A DNA stretch of 64,000 nt from Collinsella aerofaciens (GCF_002736145.1 NZ_CP024160.1:1426001-1490000), one strand, 5' to 3'; shown: positions 16,870 through 25,971, counted from the first letter of the stretch. Program-made: numbers and translations. The notes: generated from the letters alone by a model not told the origin.

Positions 16870-17949
16870 CTACTCCTCGTGATGGTGGCCGCAGCAGCAC
16901 TCGTGGCCGTCATCGTGGCCGTGACCGCCGCAGCACTCGTGGTCCTCGCCATGGTGGTGGCTGCAACCGCACTCGTGGTCGTCGCCGTGCTCGCCGCAAC
17001 CGCAGCCGTCCTCGTGGGCACCGTGCTCCTCGGGACGATACTGCGACCAGTCCAGACCGGCAGCGATGGCGTCGGCCTCCTCCTTGTAGAGTACCGTGAT
17101 GGCCTGGGTGCCCAGCTTGGCACCACCGATAGCATCGAGCATGTCGTAGAGTGTAAAGGCGACGTCGGCACCGGGCAGCGCGAGCTCGCGGTCATCGGCG
17201 TAGGCGAGCGCCAGACGCAGGTCCTTAATGAAATGCTCGACCATAAAGCCGGGCTTGTAGTCGCCGTCGAGCGCCTTGGGAGCCAGGCTCTCCATGGCGC
17301 CGGACTTGCCGGTACCGCCCAGGATCATCTGGCGGGTCTTCTCCAGGTCAAGACCGCTCAGCTCGGCAAACGCCATGGCGTCTGCCATGCCGACCATGCA
17401 GGCGCCCAGCGACACCTGGTTGGCGAGCTTGGCAGCCTGGCCCTTGCCGGCGCCGTCGAAGCAGCAGATGTTGGCCGTAAAGGTGGCAAGGATATCGCGG
17501 ACCGGCGCGATGTCGTTCTCGGTAGCGCCCACGATAGCCGTGAGCGTACCGGCGATAGCACCCGACTCGCCACCGGTGACGGGGCAGTCAAACGCCATGC
17601 GACCGGAGACCTGGGCGGCCTCGGCAATGTCACGGGCGAGCTCGGGCGAGCTCGTGGTGAGGTCGATCAAGACCGCGCCCGGCTTGGTGCACGCGAGCAG
17701 GCCGTCGCCCGCCAGGTAGAGCTCCTCGACCTCGGAGGGATAGCCCACCATGGTAAAGACGACATCGGCGTTAGCCACGGCATCTGCCGGCGTATCGGCC
17801 CAGACGGCGCCGCGCTCAACGAGCGCTGCGGCCTTGGACTTGGTGCGGTTGTTGACCGTGACGGAATAGCCGGCGTCCAGGATGTGGCCGGCGATGGGGG
17901 CACCCATGATTCCGGTGCCGATAAATGCGACGGAGAGCTTATTTGCCAT
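16870..17949 (-). CDS. Beta-hydroxyacid dehydrogenase (3-hydroxyisobutyrate/tartronate-semialdehyde reductase family) with His/Cys-rich tail
   Basis: A 359-residue protein. The first 300 residues are a standard beta-hydroxyacid dehydrogenase: NAD(P) loop GTGIMGAPIAGHIL at 11-24, substrate-binding DCPVTGGESGA at 121-131, and catalytic Lys174 in GQAAKLANQ. It reduces or oxidises small hydroxyacids; the exact one is unknown. The last 53 residues are an unusual tail with 14 His and 9 Cys (blocks such as GCGCGEHGDDHECGC), which looks like a metal store or metal-binding extension not found in typical GarR/MmsB. Start ATG 17949; a longer in-frame extension lacks a ribosome site. Confidence 0.88.
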   Translation of the reverse strand: MANKLSVAFIGTGIMGAPIAGHILDAGYSVTVNNRTKSKAAALVERGAVWADTPADAVANADVVFTMVGYPSEVEELYLAGDGLLACTKPGAVLIDLTTSSPELARDIAEAAQVSGRMAFDCPVTGGESGAIAGTLTAIVGATENDIAPVRDILATFTANICCFDGAGKGQAAKLANQVSLGACMVGMADAMAFAELSGLDLEKTRQMILGGTGKSGAMESLAPKALDGDYKPGFMVEHFIKDLRLALAYADDRELALPGADVAFTLYDMLDAIGGAKLGTQAITVLYKEEADAIAAGLDWSQYRPEEHGAHEDGCGCGEHGDDHECGCSHHHGEDHECCGGHGHDDGHECCCGHHHEE

Positions 17950-18041
17950 GAAACCTTTCCTTTTGGGTTGGGTGTTGTTACCAGGTTGAATACTCAGCGC
18001 CAGCGCTTGAGCTGCGGGGCGCCCGTGGTCGTAGCGCCTGT

Positions 18042-18995
18042 CTACTCGCCGCGCACACGGCGCGCGATGCGGTCGGAAAGCGAGGCCTTCTCGGCGCGGT
18101 TCTTGCCCCAAAACGCGCAAGCCACCATGCCGGGGCCTACGTGCGAGCCAATGGTGGGGCCCACAGAGCTGCGGATGATGGTGACGTCGGCGCAGCCCTC
18201 CTCCTTGCGGATGGCGGCTTCGAGCCAGTCGCCGTCCTTCTCGGCATCGGCCGTCATGATGGCGATGGGCATAGTGCGATCAGGCACGTAGTTCTCACGG
18301 AACGACTTGAGGATGGACTTGAGCGCCTTCTTGCGGCCGCGGTTGACGCCAATCAGCGACAGCGAGCCGGCCAGGTCGTAGGAGAGCTCGGGCTTGACAT
18401 CGAGCTTTGCCGTGAGTTGCGCCGCCGCGGGCGGAATGCGGCCGCCGGCAGCCAGTGCGTCGAAGCTCTCGAGCGTAAAGTAGCCGTGGACGTAGGTCTT
18501 TGCCTCGTTTGCCCAATCGACCAGCTGCTTGGCGGTCAGTCCCGCCGAACGCTGGCGCACGGCCTCGAGCGCCAGGAGCGCGCCAGTCGCGCAGGGCAGA
18601 GCGTTGTCGACCACGTAGAGCTCAAAGTTGGGATACTCGGCGCGCACGGCATCTGCCGCCTGACACGCGGAGCTGTAGCTCGACGACAGCGCCGAGGTAA
18701 AGCACAGGTAGACCGTGGGCGTGCCCTCTTTGGCGCACTCGGTAAAGAACTCGATATAGCGACCGAGCGACACGGCGGAGGTAGACACGCGAGCGCCGGC
18801 ACGCATGCGGTCGTAGAACTCCTTGGGTGTGATGCTCGACCAGATATCGTCCGTGCGCTCCTCGCCATCGATAATGAAGGGGAAACCCAGGATATCGACA
18901 TCAAGGTTCGCGGCGACCTCGGGGCTAAAGTCGCAGCAGGTATCGACGACGATGCGGCAACGGTCCGAATGGCCGGTAGATGCAGCCTTGTCCAT
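18042..18995 (-). CDS. DegV family fatty-acid-binding protein
   Basis: A 317-residue DegV protein: VVDTCCDFSPE near the N-terminus, VSTSAVSLGRYIEFF in the middle, TSALSSSYSSA and FTLESFDALAAGGRIP, and the SSVGPTIGSHVGPG block near the C-terminus. Relatives bind fatty acids and serve the FakA/FakB kinase (FakB). No fakA is in this window. ATG 18995 has GGAG eight bases upstream; a TTG three bases earlier is too close to it. Confidence 0.9.
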   Translation of the reverse strand: MDKAASTGHSDRCRIVVDTCCDFSPEVAANLDVDILGFPFIIDGEERTDDIWSSITPKEFYDRMRAGARVSTSAVSLGRYIEFFTECAKEGTPTVYLCFTSALSSSYSSACQAADAVRAEYPNFELYVVDNALPCATGALLALEAVRQRSAGLTAKQLVDWANEAKTYVHGYFTLESFDALAAGGRIPPAAAQLTAKLDVKPELSYDLAGSLSLIGVNRGRKKALKSILKSFRENYVPDRTMPIAIMTADAEKDGDWLEAAIRKEEGCADVTIIRSSVGPTIGSHVGPGMVACAFWGKNRAEKASLSDRIARRVRGE

Positions 18996-19012
18996 CAAAG
19001 CGACTCCTTACG

Positions 19013-19046
19013 TAAAAAAGGCGGCCACCCGCATGGGATGGCCGCC
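19013..19046 (-). terminator. Intrinsic terminator after hpf
   Basis: Arms GGCGGCCA / TGGCCGCC (19020-19046) followed on the minus strand by six T. Thirty bases past the hpf stop. Confidence 0.88.
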
Positions 19047-19075
19047 AACCGTTAACTCATGCAAGCTAACGTATT

Positions 19076-19660
19076 TTACTCGTCAAGTGTTTCGATGCGG
19101 GGCTTGATGATGCCATATCCACCATTCTTACGGTGATACACCACATTGATGAGGCCGGTCGTCGCGTTCTCGAACACGTAGAAGTCGTGGCCGAGCAGAT
19201 CGGTCTGCACCAGCGCCTGCTCCTCAGTCATCGGAGTGACATCGATGACCTTCTCGCGGACGAGCAGGTCGTCGTCCTCCTCGGGCAGCAGCAGGTCGGC
19301 CAGATCCTCGACACGCTCGACCGGTGCGACATCCGCGGCGCTGGCACCACCCTGGCGGTTGTCCACGACCTTGGTCTTGAACTTGCGCAGCTGGCGGGTA
19401 ACCTTATCGGCGGAGAGGTCGATGGCGGCATACATATCTGCGCCGTGCTCGGCAACGCGAATCACAGAGCCGCGGGCACGAACCGTGACCTCGACGATTG
19501 CCGGGTTGGGGTTCGAGGGGTTCTTCTCATAACGAAGCACGACGTCGACTGTCATGGGCTCGATGTCGAAAACCTTGAGCGCCTCGCCGATTTTCTCATC
19601 CACATGCGCACGCAGAGCATCGGTTACCGTCGTCTTGCGTCCAGAAACCTTGATATCCAT
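19076..19660 (-). CDS. hpf: Ribosome hibernation promoting factor, long form
   Basis: A 194-residue long-form HPF. The N-terminal S30AE/YfiA domain (residues 1-100, MDIKVSGRKTTVTDALRAHV start) binds the 30S decoding centre; the C-terminal domain (about 138-194, TEEQALVQTDLLGHDFYVF) dimerises to make 100S ribosomes. ATG 19660 has GGAG six bases upstream. Single gene with its own terminator. Confidence 0.95.
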   Translation of the reverse strand: MDIKVSGRKTTVTDALRAHVDEKIGEALKVFDIEPMTVDVVLRYEKNPSNPNPAIVEVTVRARGSVIRVAEHGADMYAAIDLSADKVTRQLRKFKTKVVDNRQGGASAADVAPVERVEDLADLLLPEEDDDLLVREKVIDVTPMTEEQALVQTDLLGHDFYVFENATTGLINVVYHRKNGGYGIIKPRIETLDE

Positions 19661-19875
19661 ACGTGGCTCCAATCTGCCTCGGGGACTTACTGTACTGGCT
19701 ATGTACCCATTGCCGTGCATTTAATCACGCGAATTCCCAAAGACCCGAATAACGACTGCTTGATACCGCATACCGAAGTCTCGCACTTTTCTGTGGCAAA
19801 GTGCGCTATAGGAGGGAGCCGGCGACTTTGTATTTGGTCCCGAAAATTGGCTTTGACCTGCTGGTTTTATAGAGA

Positions 19876-19911
19876 TGAAAAAGCCGGGCTCCCCTATTGG
19901 GGAAGCCCGGC
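19876..19911 (-). terminator. Intrinsic terminator after the solute-binding lipoprotein gene
   Basis: Arms GCCGGGCTCCCC / GGGGAAGCCCGGC (19883-19911), T run on the minus strand (19882-19878). Confidence 0.85.
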
Positions 19912-19977
19912 AGTGCGTGTTGAAACCGTGAAGAGGCGTCCTTTCCAACGTATAGGAGACACCACCCCTAGCAATAA

Positions 19978-21003
19978 CTAGCTATTAAGCTTGTTAATGT
20001 CGTCGTCGGTGATGGTGTCTTCCTGGTTGGACGATTTGTCTTCGGAGGATGCGGTCTCATTGTTGGAATCGGAGGACTCGCTGCCGGAGGACGTGGTCTC
20101 ACTGGACTCAGAGTCGCCCGGCTGCACGTTAGCGCCCGAAACCGTCTTAGTGGTGAGGTCGTAGGGCATCGTGCCGTACCAGACGCAGTGGACCGCCTCG
20201 AGCGTGCCGTCGGCCGTAATACCATCGAGGGCATCGCTCACGGCACGGCACAGTTCGTCATTGGACGAGAGGCCCGCAACACCAAGCGTCGAGGGTGCCT
20301 CGAGCGCACCGACATAGGAGATCTCGCTCATCAGGCGTGCAAGGTAGCCGCCGGCCGTGGAGTCGCAGATCACATAGTCGACCTCGCCGGACTCGAGCGC
20401 CTCAAAGCACTCGTTGATGTTGGAGTAGGTCTTTTGGTTGGCGGTGATGCTCTGCTTAGCAAGCGCCTCCTGCGAGGCCGAGGACATCTGGATACCCAGA
20501 GTAGACGTGTTAAGGGTATCGGTGGAAACGCTTAGCGACCCACCATCGCTGGTTTTACCGAACACGGAAGCGGCATCGTACAGGCAGGTGCCGAGCGAGC
20601 TAACGTCCCCGTCCGTAGAGTTGATCTCGCCGATAAAGATATCAGCCTTTTTGTCGCCGAGCGCGGAACCTGCCGAGGACGCATCGACAAAGGCGACCTT
20701 AAGGCCCATGCGGCTTGCGAGGGCGCGGGCAGCGTCGACTGCATACCCCGTGAGCTCGCCGTCAGCGCCCTGCATGGCCTGCGGCGCATCGGAGGTATCG
20801 AGGGCGACCGTCAGGGTACCGGGAGTGACCAGGGCATCATCCGACACCGTGGGCGTGACGGTCTCGTACTCGATCTGGTCGATCGTGGGAGTCGTGAACG
20901 TAGACAGCGGGTTGAACGCGCATCCGCTCAGGCCCAAAACGGCGATGACCGCTGCGGTCCCAGCACCTAACCGAGCCGCGTGCATCAAGCTGCCCCTCAC
21001 CAT
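19978..21003 (-). CDS. Family 3 solute-binding lipoprotein (amino-acid ABC transporter type)
   Basis: About 341 residues from ATG 21003. A lipoprotein signal (hydrophobic AAVIAVLGLSGC with the modified Cys) is followed by a bacterial periplasmic-binding domain (GELTGYAVDAARALASRMGLKV; NQKTYSNINECFEALESGEVDYVI). The C-terminus is a Ser/Glu/Thr-rich low-complexity tail. ATG 20985 with AGGGG seven bases upstream is an equally good start. An open extension reaches further upstream towards the promoter at 21334-21363, so a longer N-terminus cannot be excluded. No permease or ATPase gene is adjacent, so it is an orphan binding protein. Confidence 0.82.
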   Translation of the reverse strand: MVRGSLMHAARLGAGTAAVIAVLGLSGCAFNPLSTFTTPTIDQIEYETVTPTVSDDALVTPGTLTVALDTSDAPQAMQGADGELTGYAVDAARALASRMGLKVAFVDASSAGSALGDKKADIFIGEINSTDGDVSSLGTCLYDAASVFGKTSDGGSLSVSTDTLNTSTLGIQMSSASQEALAKQSITANQKTYSNINECFEALESGEVDYVICDSTAGGYLARLMSEISYVGALEAPSTLGVAGLSSNDELCRAVSDALDGITADGTLEAVHCVWYGTMPYDLTTKTVSGANVQPGDSESSETTSSGSESSDSNNETASSEDKSSNQEDTITDDDINKLNS

Positions 21004-21450
21004 GTCCACTACCCTGCCTTCTGTGTCGTATACGATCCGTGCGTCGCGCGGAATATCAGATTGTTCCCACCAGCTGACCTGGTATTTGACCCCACACTTG
21101 CGCACCGGGGTGTTTGCTCGGGAGGCCGCAGCCACCTTCACGACTGGCCCGCTCGCCCGCGAGGCGGTATTGCCCCAAAGAAAGTAGAACGGACGGTGCG
21201 GCTTACATCTAGGACGCGCCATGATCGCGCCGCGCGCACGCGGTCGCTTACGTGGATCCCTTTGACCGCGTCTGTCTTGGACTAGGACGGGCATTTCGTC
21301 CGTCCGCAACCACAGCCTGGTAGGAACGTAGCGCATTATAGCTAAGTTCAAGCTAAAGTTTAAGGTTAGGGGCGTCATTCGCATCGCGAGTACAGATTTC
21401 GCAGGTCGGGACGGGCCGCACGCGCTATCTTCACTGCCACAAAACCACCC
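21004..21450. other. Long leader and promoter region of the lipoprotein gene
   Basis: Between ComF and the lipoprotein start. It holds a good minus-strand promoter (21334-21363), which implies an mRNA leader of about 320 bases if the gene starts at 21003, or a longer protein. The sequence near 21290 can fold (GGACGG / CCGTCC). Confidence 0.55.
21335..21363 (-). promoter_or_regulatory. Sigma-70-type promoter for the lipoprotein gene
   Basis: Minus strand: TTAAAC (21363-21358), 17-base spacer, TATAAT (21340-21335). Expected transcription start near 21327. Confidence 0.65.
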
Positions 21451-22257
21451 CTACCAAACACGTGCGATAGCAAGGCCATCGACTGCCGCAGCGCCGGCAC
21501 GCTTGAGCTCCGCCGAGGCTGCTGCCATGGTCGCGCCCGTGGTGATAACGTCATCGATAAGCAGTAGGCGGCGGCCGTGCACGTCCTCAACCGTCTCGTA
21601 CATGCCTTGGGCACGCTCGCGACGCTCCTCACGACCGAGTTCGCGCTGGTCGCCATGCCCGTACTTGACGAGGGCATCGAGCAGGGGAACACCCGACAGC
21701 TCGCAAAATGGGCGCGCAATGGCCTCCATATGATCAAAGCCACGCCGCCGAAACGCTGCCGCCGTCGCAGGCACAAACACCACCGCATCCGCACCGGACA
21801 GCACACCTCCTAAGCGTTCGGGCGCTACGACCTGGGCATGCAGGGCGGTGTCGTAGAGCAGCTCCGCCAGATACGGCGCCAGGCGTCGCTCGCCCGCGTC
21901 CTTGTACGCTTTAATGATGCGCGGCAGCGGATGCGCATAGACGGCGCACGCCAGGCAGCGGTCGAGCGCCTCCGCCATTGCCGAGGACGTGCCCTCGACC
22001 GAACACTCAGTGCACAGCAAATCCCCAAACGGGGCGCCGCATCGGGTACAGCTATGACGTGGGTCGATGAGCGTGAGCGCGGCCAGGCAGTCTTGGCAAA
22101 TAAGCGCACCGGCGCGCTCGCAGCCGGCACATCGTGTTGGCGACAATGCCTCGAGTGCCTCGCGTGCCGCCCGCTCGGCAAACGGCAGCAATTCGTCCGC
22201 AAACGGTAGGGCGCCGGCACCCTGCAGACGGCTCAATTTGTTCAGATGGCTCTTCAA
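21451..22257 (-). CDS. comF: ComF family protein (phosphoribosyltransferase-like)
   Basis: A 268-residue ComF protein. Zinc-binding cysteines appear as CAGCERAG...CQDC and CTRCGAPFGDLLCTEC near the N-terminus; the C-terminal PRTase fold has the PRPP loop LLLIDDVITTGATM. ComF takes part in natural DNA uptake in Bacillus and Haemophilus. The only good start is TTG 22257, with GGAGGG seven bases upstream. That ribosome site lies in the 3' arm of a perfect 12-bp hairpin (22261-22296). Confidence 0.88.
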   Translation of the reverse strand: MKSHLNKLSRLQGAGALPFADELLPFAERAAREALEALSPTRCAGCERAGALICQDCLAALTLIDPRHSCTRCGAPFGDLLCTECSVEGTSSAMAEALDRCLACAVYAHPLPRIIKAYKDAGERRLAPYLAELLYDTALHAQVVAPERLGGVLSGADAVVFVPATAAAFRRRGFDHMEAIARPFCELSGVPLLDALVKYGHGDQRELGREERRERAQGMYETVEDVHGRRLLLIDDVITTGATMAAASAELKRAGAAAVDGLAIARVW

Positions 22258-22260
22258 GAC

Positions 22261-22296
22261 ACAACCCTCCCTACGTTCGGTCGCAGGGAGGGTTGT
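22261..22296 (-). promoter_or_regulatory. Hairpin that contains the comF ribosome-binding site
   Basis: Perfect 12-bp arms (ACAACCCTCCCT / AGGGAGGGTTGT). It could terminate the ricT transcript, but no T tract follows; instead its 3' arm is the Shine-Dalgarno sequence of comF. Confidence 0.65.
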
Positions 22297-22359
22297 TGAT
22301 TCGGCGCTATGATACCCCGATGCGCTCGGGGCAAGGCGGGCTAAATCCGCTCGCGGGCG

Positions 22360-24060
22360 TTATTCGCCGGCGGGCGGTTGTGGTGCGGACGAAGACGGGG
22401 TCGAGCCCTCGCCACCATCCTGGCGCGGCTTGCGGGAACGGCGACGGCGACGGCGCTTTTGACCCTGGTCGGCCGAGCCCTCGCCACCGCGATCCTCGCG
22501 TGGCTCGCGCTCGTCGCGAGCGGCGCCACGCGAAGCCTTGGCAGCCGCTCCCCCGCCATCCCCGGGACGACGGCGCGTGACCTTGACCTCGCCATCCGAG
22601 ACCTGATCGGCCACGGAGGGCACTGAGGGCTTCTGTTGCGCGCCCGAGGAATGGCGACGGCGCGGACGCGGCGCGCGCTCATCCTCGCCACGTGACTTGC
22701 CGCCCTTGTCGGCAGGCGCATCGGAACCCGAGGGACCCTTGGAAGCGGTACCGGCCTCGCGAGCAGCTGCGGCGCGGAAGGCATCCTCGCGCTCCTCGCT
22801 CGACAGGTGACGGCGGCGACGGCGCGTGGGGTTCATGCCACCGCCGCGGTTTTGCTGCTGAGGCTGCTGAGTCTCGCGCTCGCGGGAGGAGTTCTTGCCT
22901 GCAGCTGCAGCCTCGCCGACATCGCCCGAGCCCGCGCGCTTGCGACGGCGGCGGCCACCGGCGGCCTCCTCGGCCTCGGGCGTTGCGGCATTGCCACGGC
23001 CCTTTCCGCGGCCACGGCCCTCGCCCTGGCTCTGACCGGCGCGAGCATCGGATTCAGCATCGCGACGACGGCGCTTGGGCATCGACGTACCGGCCAGACG
23101 GTCGGCGCTCGACAGGCCATCGCCCACGTCGACGCCGTTCTCGCGGTCGAGCTCCATGAGCGCCAGGCGCATCTCGGGCGACTCGATGCGCTCGAGCACG
23201 TCGCGCGTCACGCAGTCGGGGCGGCAGTTGCAGCCCTGCTCGGCGGCCTTCTTTTTGCAGCCCTCCGAGCAGGTCATATCGGCCAGGTTGACCTTAAAGA
23301 CCTTGCCGTTCTCCAGGCGCAGCACCAGCTGCTCACGCGGCGTGTCATATTCCTGAATACGCGCCTTGCCGAGCGGCGTATCGATGAGCGTCTTCTTTTT
23401 GGGCGCACGGCTCTTAAAGTCCTTGTAGGCCTCGAACTCGTAGCGCAGGCAGCACATCAGGCGGCCGCACACGCCGCTGATCTTGGAGGAATTGAGCGGC
23501 AGGTCCTGCTCTTTTGCCATGCGGATCGAGACGGGCTCAAACTGTCCGCCAAAGCGCGTGCAGCAGAGCTCCTGGCCGCACTGGGCATAGCCGCCCACCA
23601 GGCGAGTCTCGTCGCGCACGCCGATCTGGCGCATGTCGACGCGAATGTGCAGCGTCGAGGACAGATCCTTGACGAGCTGGCGAAAATCGACGCGCTCCTC
23701 GGCCGCAAAGTAGAACACGGCCTTCTCGCCGCCAAACAGGTACTCGACGCCGACCGGCTTCATCTCGAGGTCGAGTTCTTTGACCAGACGGCGGAAATCG
23801 ACCATGGCCTCGTCGCCCTGGATGGCAAGATCGTCGGCAAGCTGCAGGTCGATGTCGCTCGCCACGCGCAGCACGGGCTTGAGCGGCTGACCGATCTCGT
23901 CTTGCGGCACCTCGAAGGGATCGGCCGTAACCAAGCCGATCTCGGTTCCGCGCTCGGTGGAGCAGATAGCATAATCGGCCTCGAGGATATCCAGATCCTG
24001 CGGGTCGAACCACAGGTCGCGCGAGGCGTAGGTAAACTTAACGGGTACGACTAACGGCAT
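22360..24060 (-). CDS. ricT: PSP1/RicT (YaaT)-like protein with long basic C-terminal extension
   Basis: A 566-residue protein. Residues 1 to about 300 are the PSP1/RicT domain, with the iron-sulphur/metal cysteines in GYAQCGQELCCTRFGG and SGVCGRLMCCLRYE and a further cluster TCSEGCKKKAAEQGCNC. In Bacillus, RicT (with RicA/RicF) supports RNase Y and sporulation/competence. The C-terminal 250 residues are low complexity, rich in Arg, Gly, Ala, Lys (RRRRR, GRGRGKGRG), absent from the 275-residue Bacillus protein; they may bind RNA. Overlaps holB by ten bases, as in the classic tmk-holB-yaaT group. Confidence 0.9.
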   Translation of the reverse strand: MPLVVPVKFTYASRDLWFDPQDLDILEADYAICSTERGTEIGLVTADPFEVPQDEIGQPLKPVLRVASDIDLQLADDLAIQGDEAMVDFRRLVKELDLEMKPVGVEYLFGGEKAVFYFAAEERVDFRQLVKDLSSTLHIRVDMRQIGVRDETRLVGGYAQCGQELCCTRFGGQFEPVSIRMAKEQDLPLNSSKISGVCGRLMCCLRYEFEAYKDFKSRAPKKKTLIDTPLGKARIQEYDTPREQLVLRLENGKVFKVNLADMTCSEGCKKKAAEQGCNCRPDCVTRDVLERIESPEMRLALMELDRENGVDVGDGLSSADRLAGTSMPKRRRRDAESDARAGQSQGEGRGRGKGRGNAATPEAEEAAGGRRRRKRAGSGDVGEAAAAGKNSSRERETQQPQQQNRGGGMNPTRRRRRHLSSEEREDAFRAAAAREAGTASKGPSGSDAPADKGGKSRGEDERAPRPRRRHSSGAQQKPSVPSVADQVSDGEVKVTRRRPGDGGGAAAKASRGAARDEREPREDRGGEGSADQGQKRRRRRRSRKPRQDGGEGSTPSSSAPQPPAGE

Positions 24061-25178
24061 TTCAGTGCCTTCCTGATATCGAACAGCATGACCTCGATGG
24101 CCAGCTGGGGAGTAACGTTTCTGGCGATGTTGCGCTCGGCGGTTGCGACCGCCTCGAGCGCCTGGGTGGCACCCGCAACATTGGTCGCGGCGGCAAGCCG
24201 ACCGATCGTGTCGCGCACATCCTCGTTCACGACGTCGGCCGCCTCATCCTGAAGTGTCAGCAGCACGTCGCGCATGAGCGTCCGCGCGCTCGCCAGCGCT
24301 TCCATGATACCCGAACGCTCGCGCGCGTTGAGTTCGCGCTTGTTGCGGTCCTCAAGCTGCTTCAATGCTCCACGCGACAGGTAGTCGGCATTTTGCTCGA
24401 GTACCTTTTCCTGCGTGGACTTGACCTCGGCGAGCGGCGCCTTAACGGCGACAATGAGCGACTTGGCGCGGCTGAGCACGTCGGCCTCGTCGGCGGCGAT
24501 GAGCGAATCGATGGCGCGGACCATCTGGCGGCGAGCATCCTGGCGCTCGGCGCTCTTAAGAAACTCGATGCCGCGTGTGGGGCTTCCCGCCACGGCGACC
24601 GCCATGCGGCAACGCGCAGGGTCCTGACCGGTGGCGCGGCTCACGGCCTGCGCGGCGACGGCGGGCGATACCAGCCGAAACGGCACGCACTGGCAACGAC
24701 TCACGATAGTGGGCAGCATCACGTCGGCCGAGGTGCCCAGCAAGATAAACATAACGCCCTCGGGCGGCTCCTCGAGCGTTTTGAGCAGTGCGTTGGCGGT
24801 GTTGGCACGCAGTTGCTCGGCACGGTCGATGATGTAGACCTTTGCCTTGGCGCGGATGGGCGCCAGCGGCACGTCATCGAGCAGCTCGCGGGTCTGGGCA
24901 ATGAGGTAACCCGTGGCGCTCTCGGGAGTGTAATAGCGCACGTCGGGATGCGTATGCCGAGCAACGCGCACGCAGCTGTCGCATGCGCCGCAGCCGTCCT
25001 GCTCGCACAGGAAGGCTTGGGCGAGCGCCCACGCGGCGTCGAGCTTGCCCGCGCCGGGCGCACCCAAAAACAGGTAGGCGTGCGATGCGCGACCGCTAGC
25101 GACGGCATTGGTCAAAAAGTCGCGCACGCGCTCTTGGGTGTTGAGCTTGGCCAGCAGGCTTGCCTGAGCGGGGGCCAT
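24051..25178 (-). CDS. holB: DNA polymerase III subunit delta'
   Basis: A 375-residue clamp-loader subunit. AAA+ fold with a degenerate P-loop (LGAPGAGKLDAA, no GKT/S), as expected of delta', which does not hydrolyse ATP; zinc-type cysteines in CEQDGCGACDSC; YIIDRAEQLRANTANALLK Walker-B-like region and SRCQ sensor motif. The start is ATG 25178, one base after the tmk stop. Translationally coupled with tmk and ricT. Confidence 0.94.
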   Translation of the reverse strand: MAPAQASLLAKLNTQERVRDFLTNAVASGRASHAYLFLGAPGAGKLDAAWALAQAFLCEQDGCGACDSCVRVARHTHPDVRYYTPESATGYLIAQTRELLDDVPLAPIRAKAKVYIIDRAEQLRANTANALLKTLEEPPEGVMFILLGTSADVMLPTIVSRCQCVPFRLVSPAVAAQAVSRATGQDPARCRMAVAVAGSPTRGIEFLKSAERQDARRQMVRAIDSLIAADEADVLSRAKSLIVAVKAPLAEVKSTQEKVLEQNADYLSRGALKQLEDRNKRELNARERSGIMEALASARTLMRDVLLTLQDEAADVVNEDVRDTIGRLAAATNVAGATQALEAVATAERNIARNVTPQLAIEVMLFDIRKALKCR

Positions 25179-25179
25179 G

Positions 25180-25863
25180 TTACTCGGCCTCCTTGGCAAG
25201 CGCGGCGGCGACGGCTTCCCGCGGAATGTCGAGACCGTACGCGCGAACCTGCTCGACCGTCTGCGCGAAGACGTCTTCGATGGACGCGGTCGCGTCGATG
25301 AGCTTTACGCGGTCTGGCTCCTCGGCGGCAATGGCACAAAATCCCTGATAGACACGCTCCTGGAAGGCCATGCCCTTGGCCTCCATGCGATCGGTCGCAC
25401 CGCGGGCCGCCATGCGCAGCGCCGCCTGCTCGGGCGTGATGTGGTAGACGAGTGTGAGTGCCGGGTGCGTTCCCGCGACGGCCAGGTTGTTGGCGTCGCG
25501 CACCATCTGGCGATCGAGGCCATCGGCAAATGCCTGGTAGCAGGTCGTGGAATCGTAGAAGCGATCGCACAGGACCACCTTGCCGGCCGCAAGGGCGGGC
25601 GCGATGACCTCGTGCACCAGCTGGGCACGCGCCGCCTCGTAGAGCAGCAACTCGCAGGTGTCTCCCATCGCCGTGTTGGCGGGGTCGAGCAGCAAAGCGC
25701 GAATCTTTTCGCTGATGGCAGTGCCACCCGGCTCGCGCAGAGTTACGACCTGATAGCCAGCGAGGTCGAGCGCACGGGCAAGCAGGCGCGCCTGCGTGGA
25801 CTTGCCGGCACCGTCGACGCCCTCGAGCGTGATAAAGCTATGTTGAGCAGGCTCAAAAGCCAT
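25180..25863 (-). CDS. tmk: Thymidylate kinase
   Basis: A 227-residue dTMP kinase with P-loop EGVDGAGKSTQ (residues 14-24), the DR motif in VVLCDRFYDSTT, and lid region. Makes dTDP for DNA synthesis. First gene of the tmk-holB-ricT group. ATG 25863. Confidence 0.95.
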   Translation of the reverse strand: MAFEPAQHSFITLEGVDGAGKSTQARLLARALDLAGYQVVTLREPGGTAISEKIRALLLDPANTAMGDTCELLLYEAARAQLVHEVIAPALAAGKVVLCDRFYDSTTCYQAFADGLDRQMVRDANNLAVAGTHPALTLVYHITPEQAALRMAARGATDRMEAKGMAFQERVYQGFCAIAAEEPDRVKLIDATASIEDVFAQTVEQVRAYGLDIPREAVAAALAKEAE

Positions 25864-25971
25864 GGGCGCAGCCCCTTCCTACAAGGCGCGTAAATGCAGA
25901 TATATCAACCAAGCCATGATACCCCAGTGCTCGGCGCGTCCCCAATGGTTAAAGGCGCCTTTCCAAAGTTG

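Noticed and set aside
14621-16882. Long plus-strand frame opposite the dehydrogenase and HEAT genes
   Set aside because: Composition is that of the antisense of the real genes; no ribosome site or domain.
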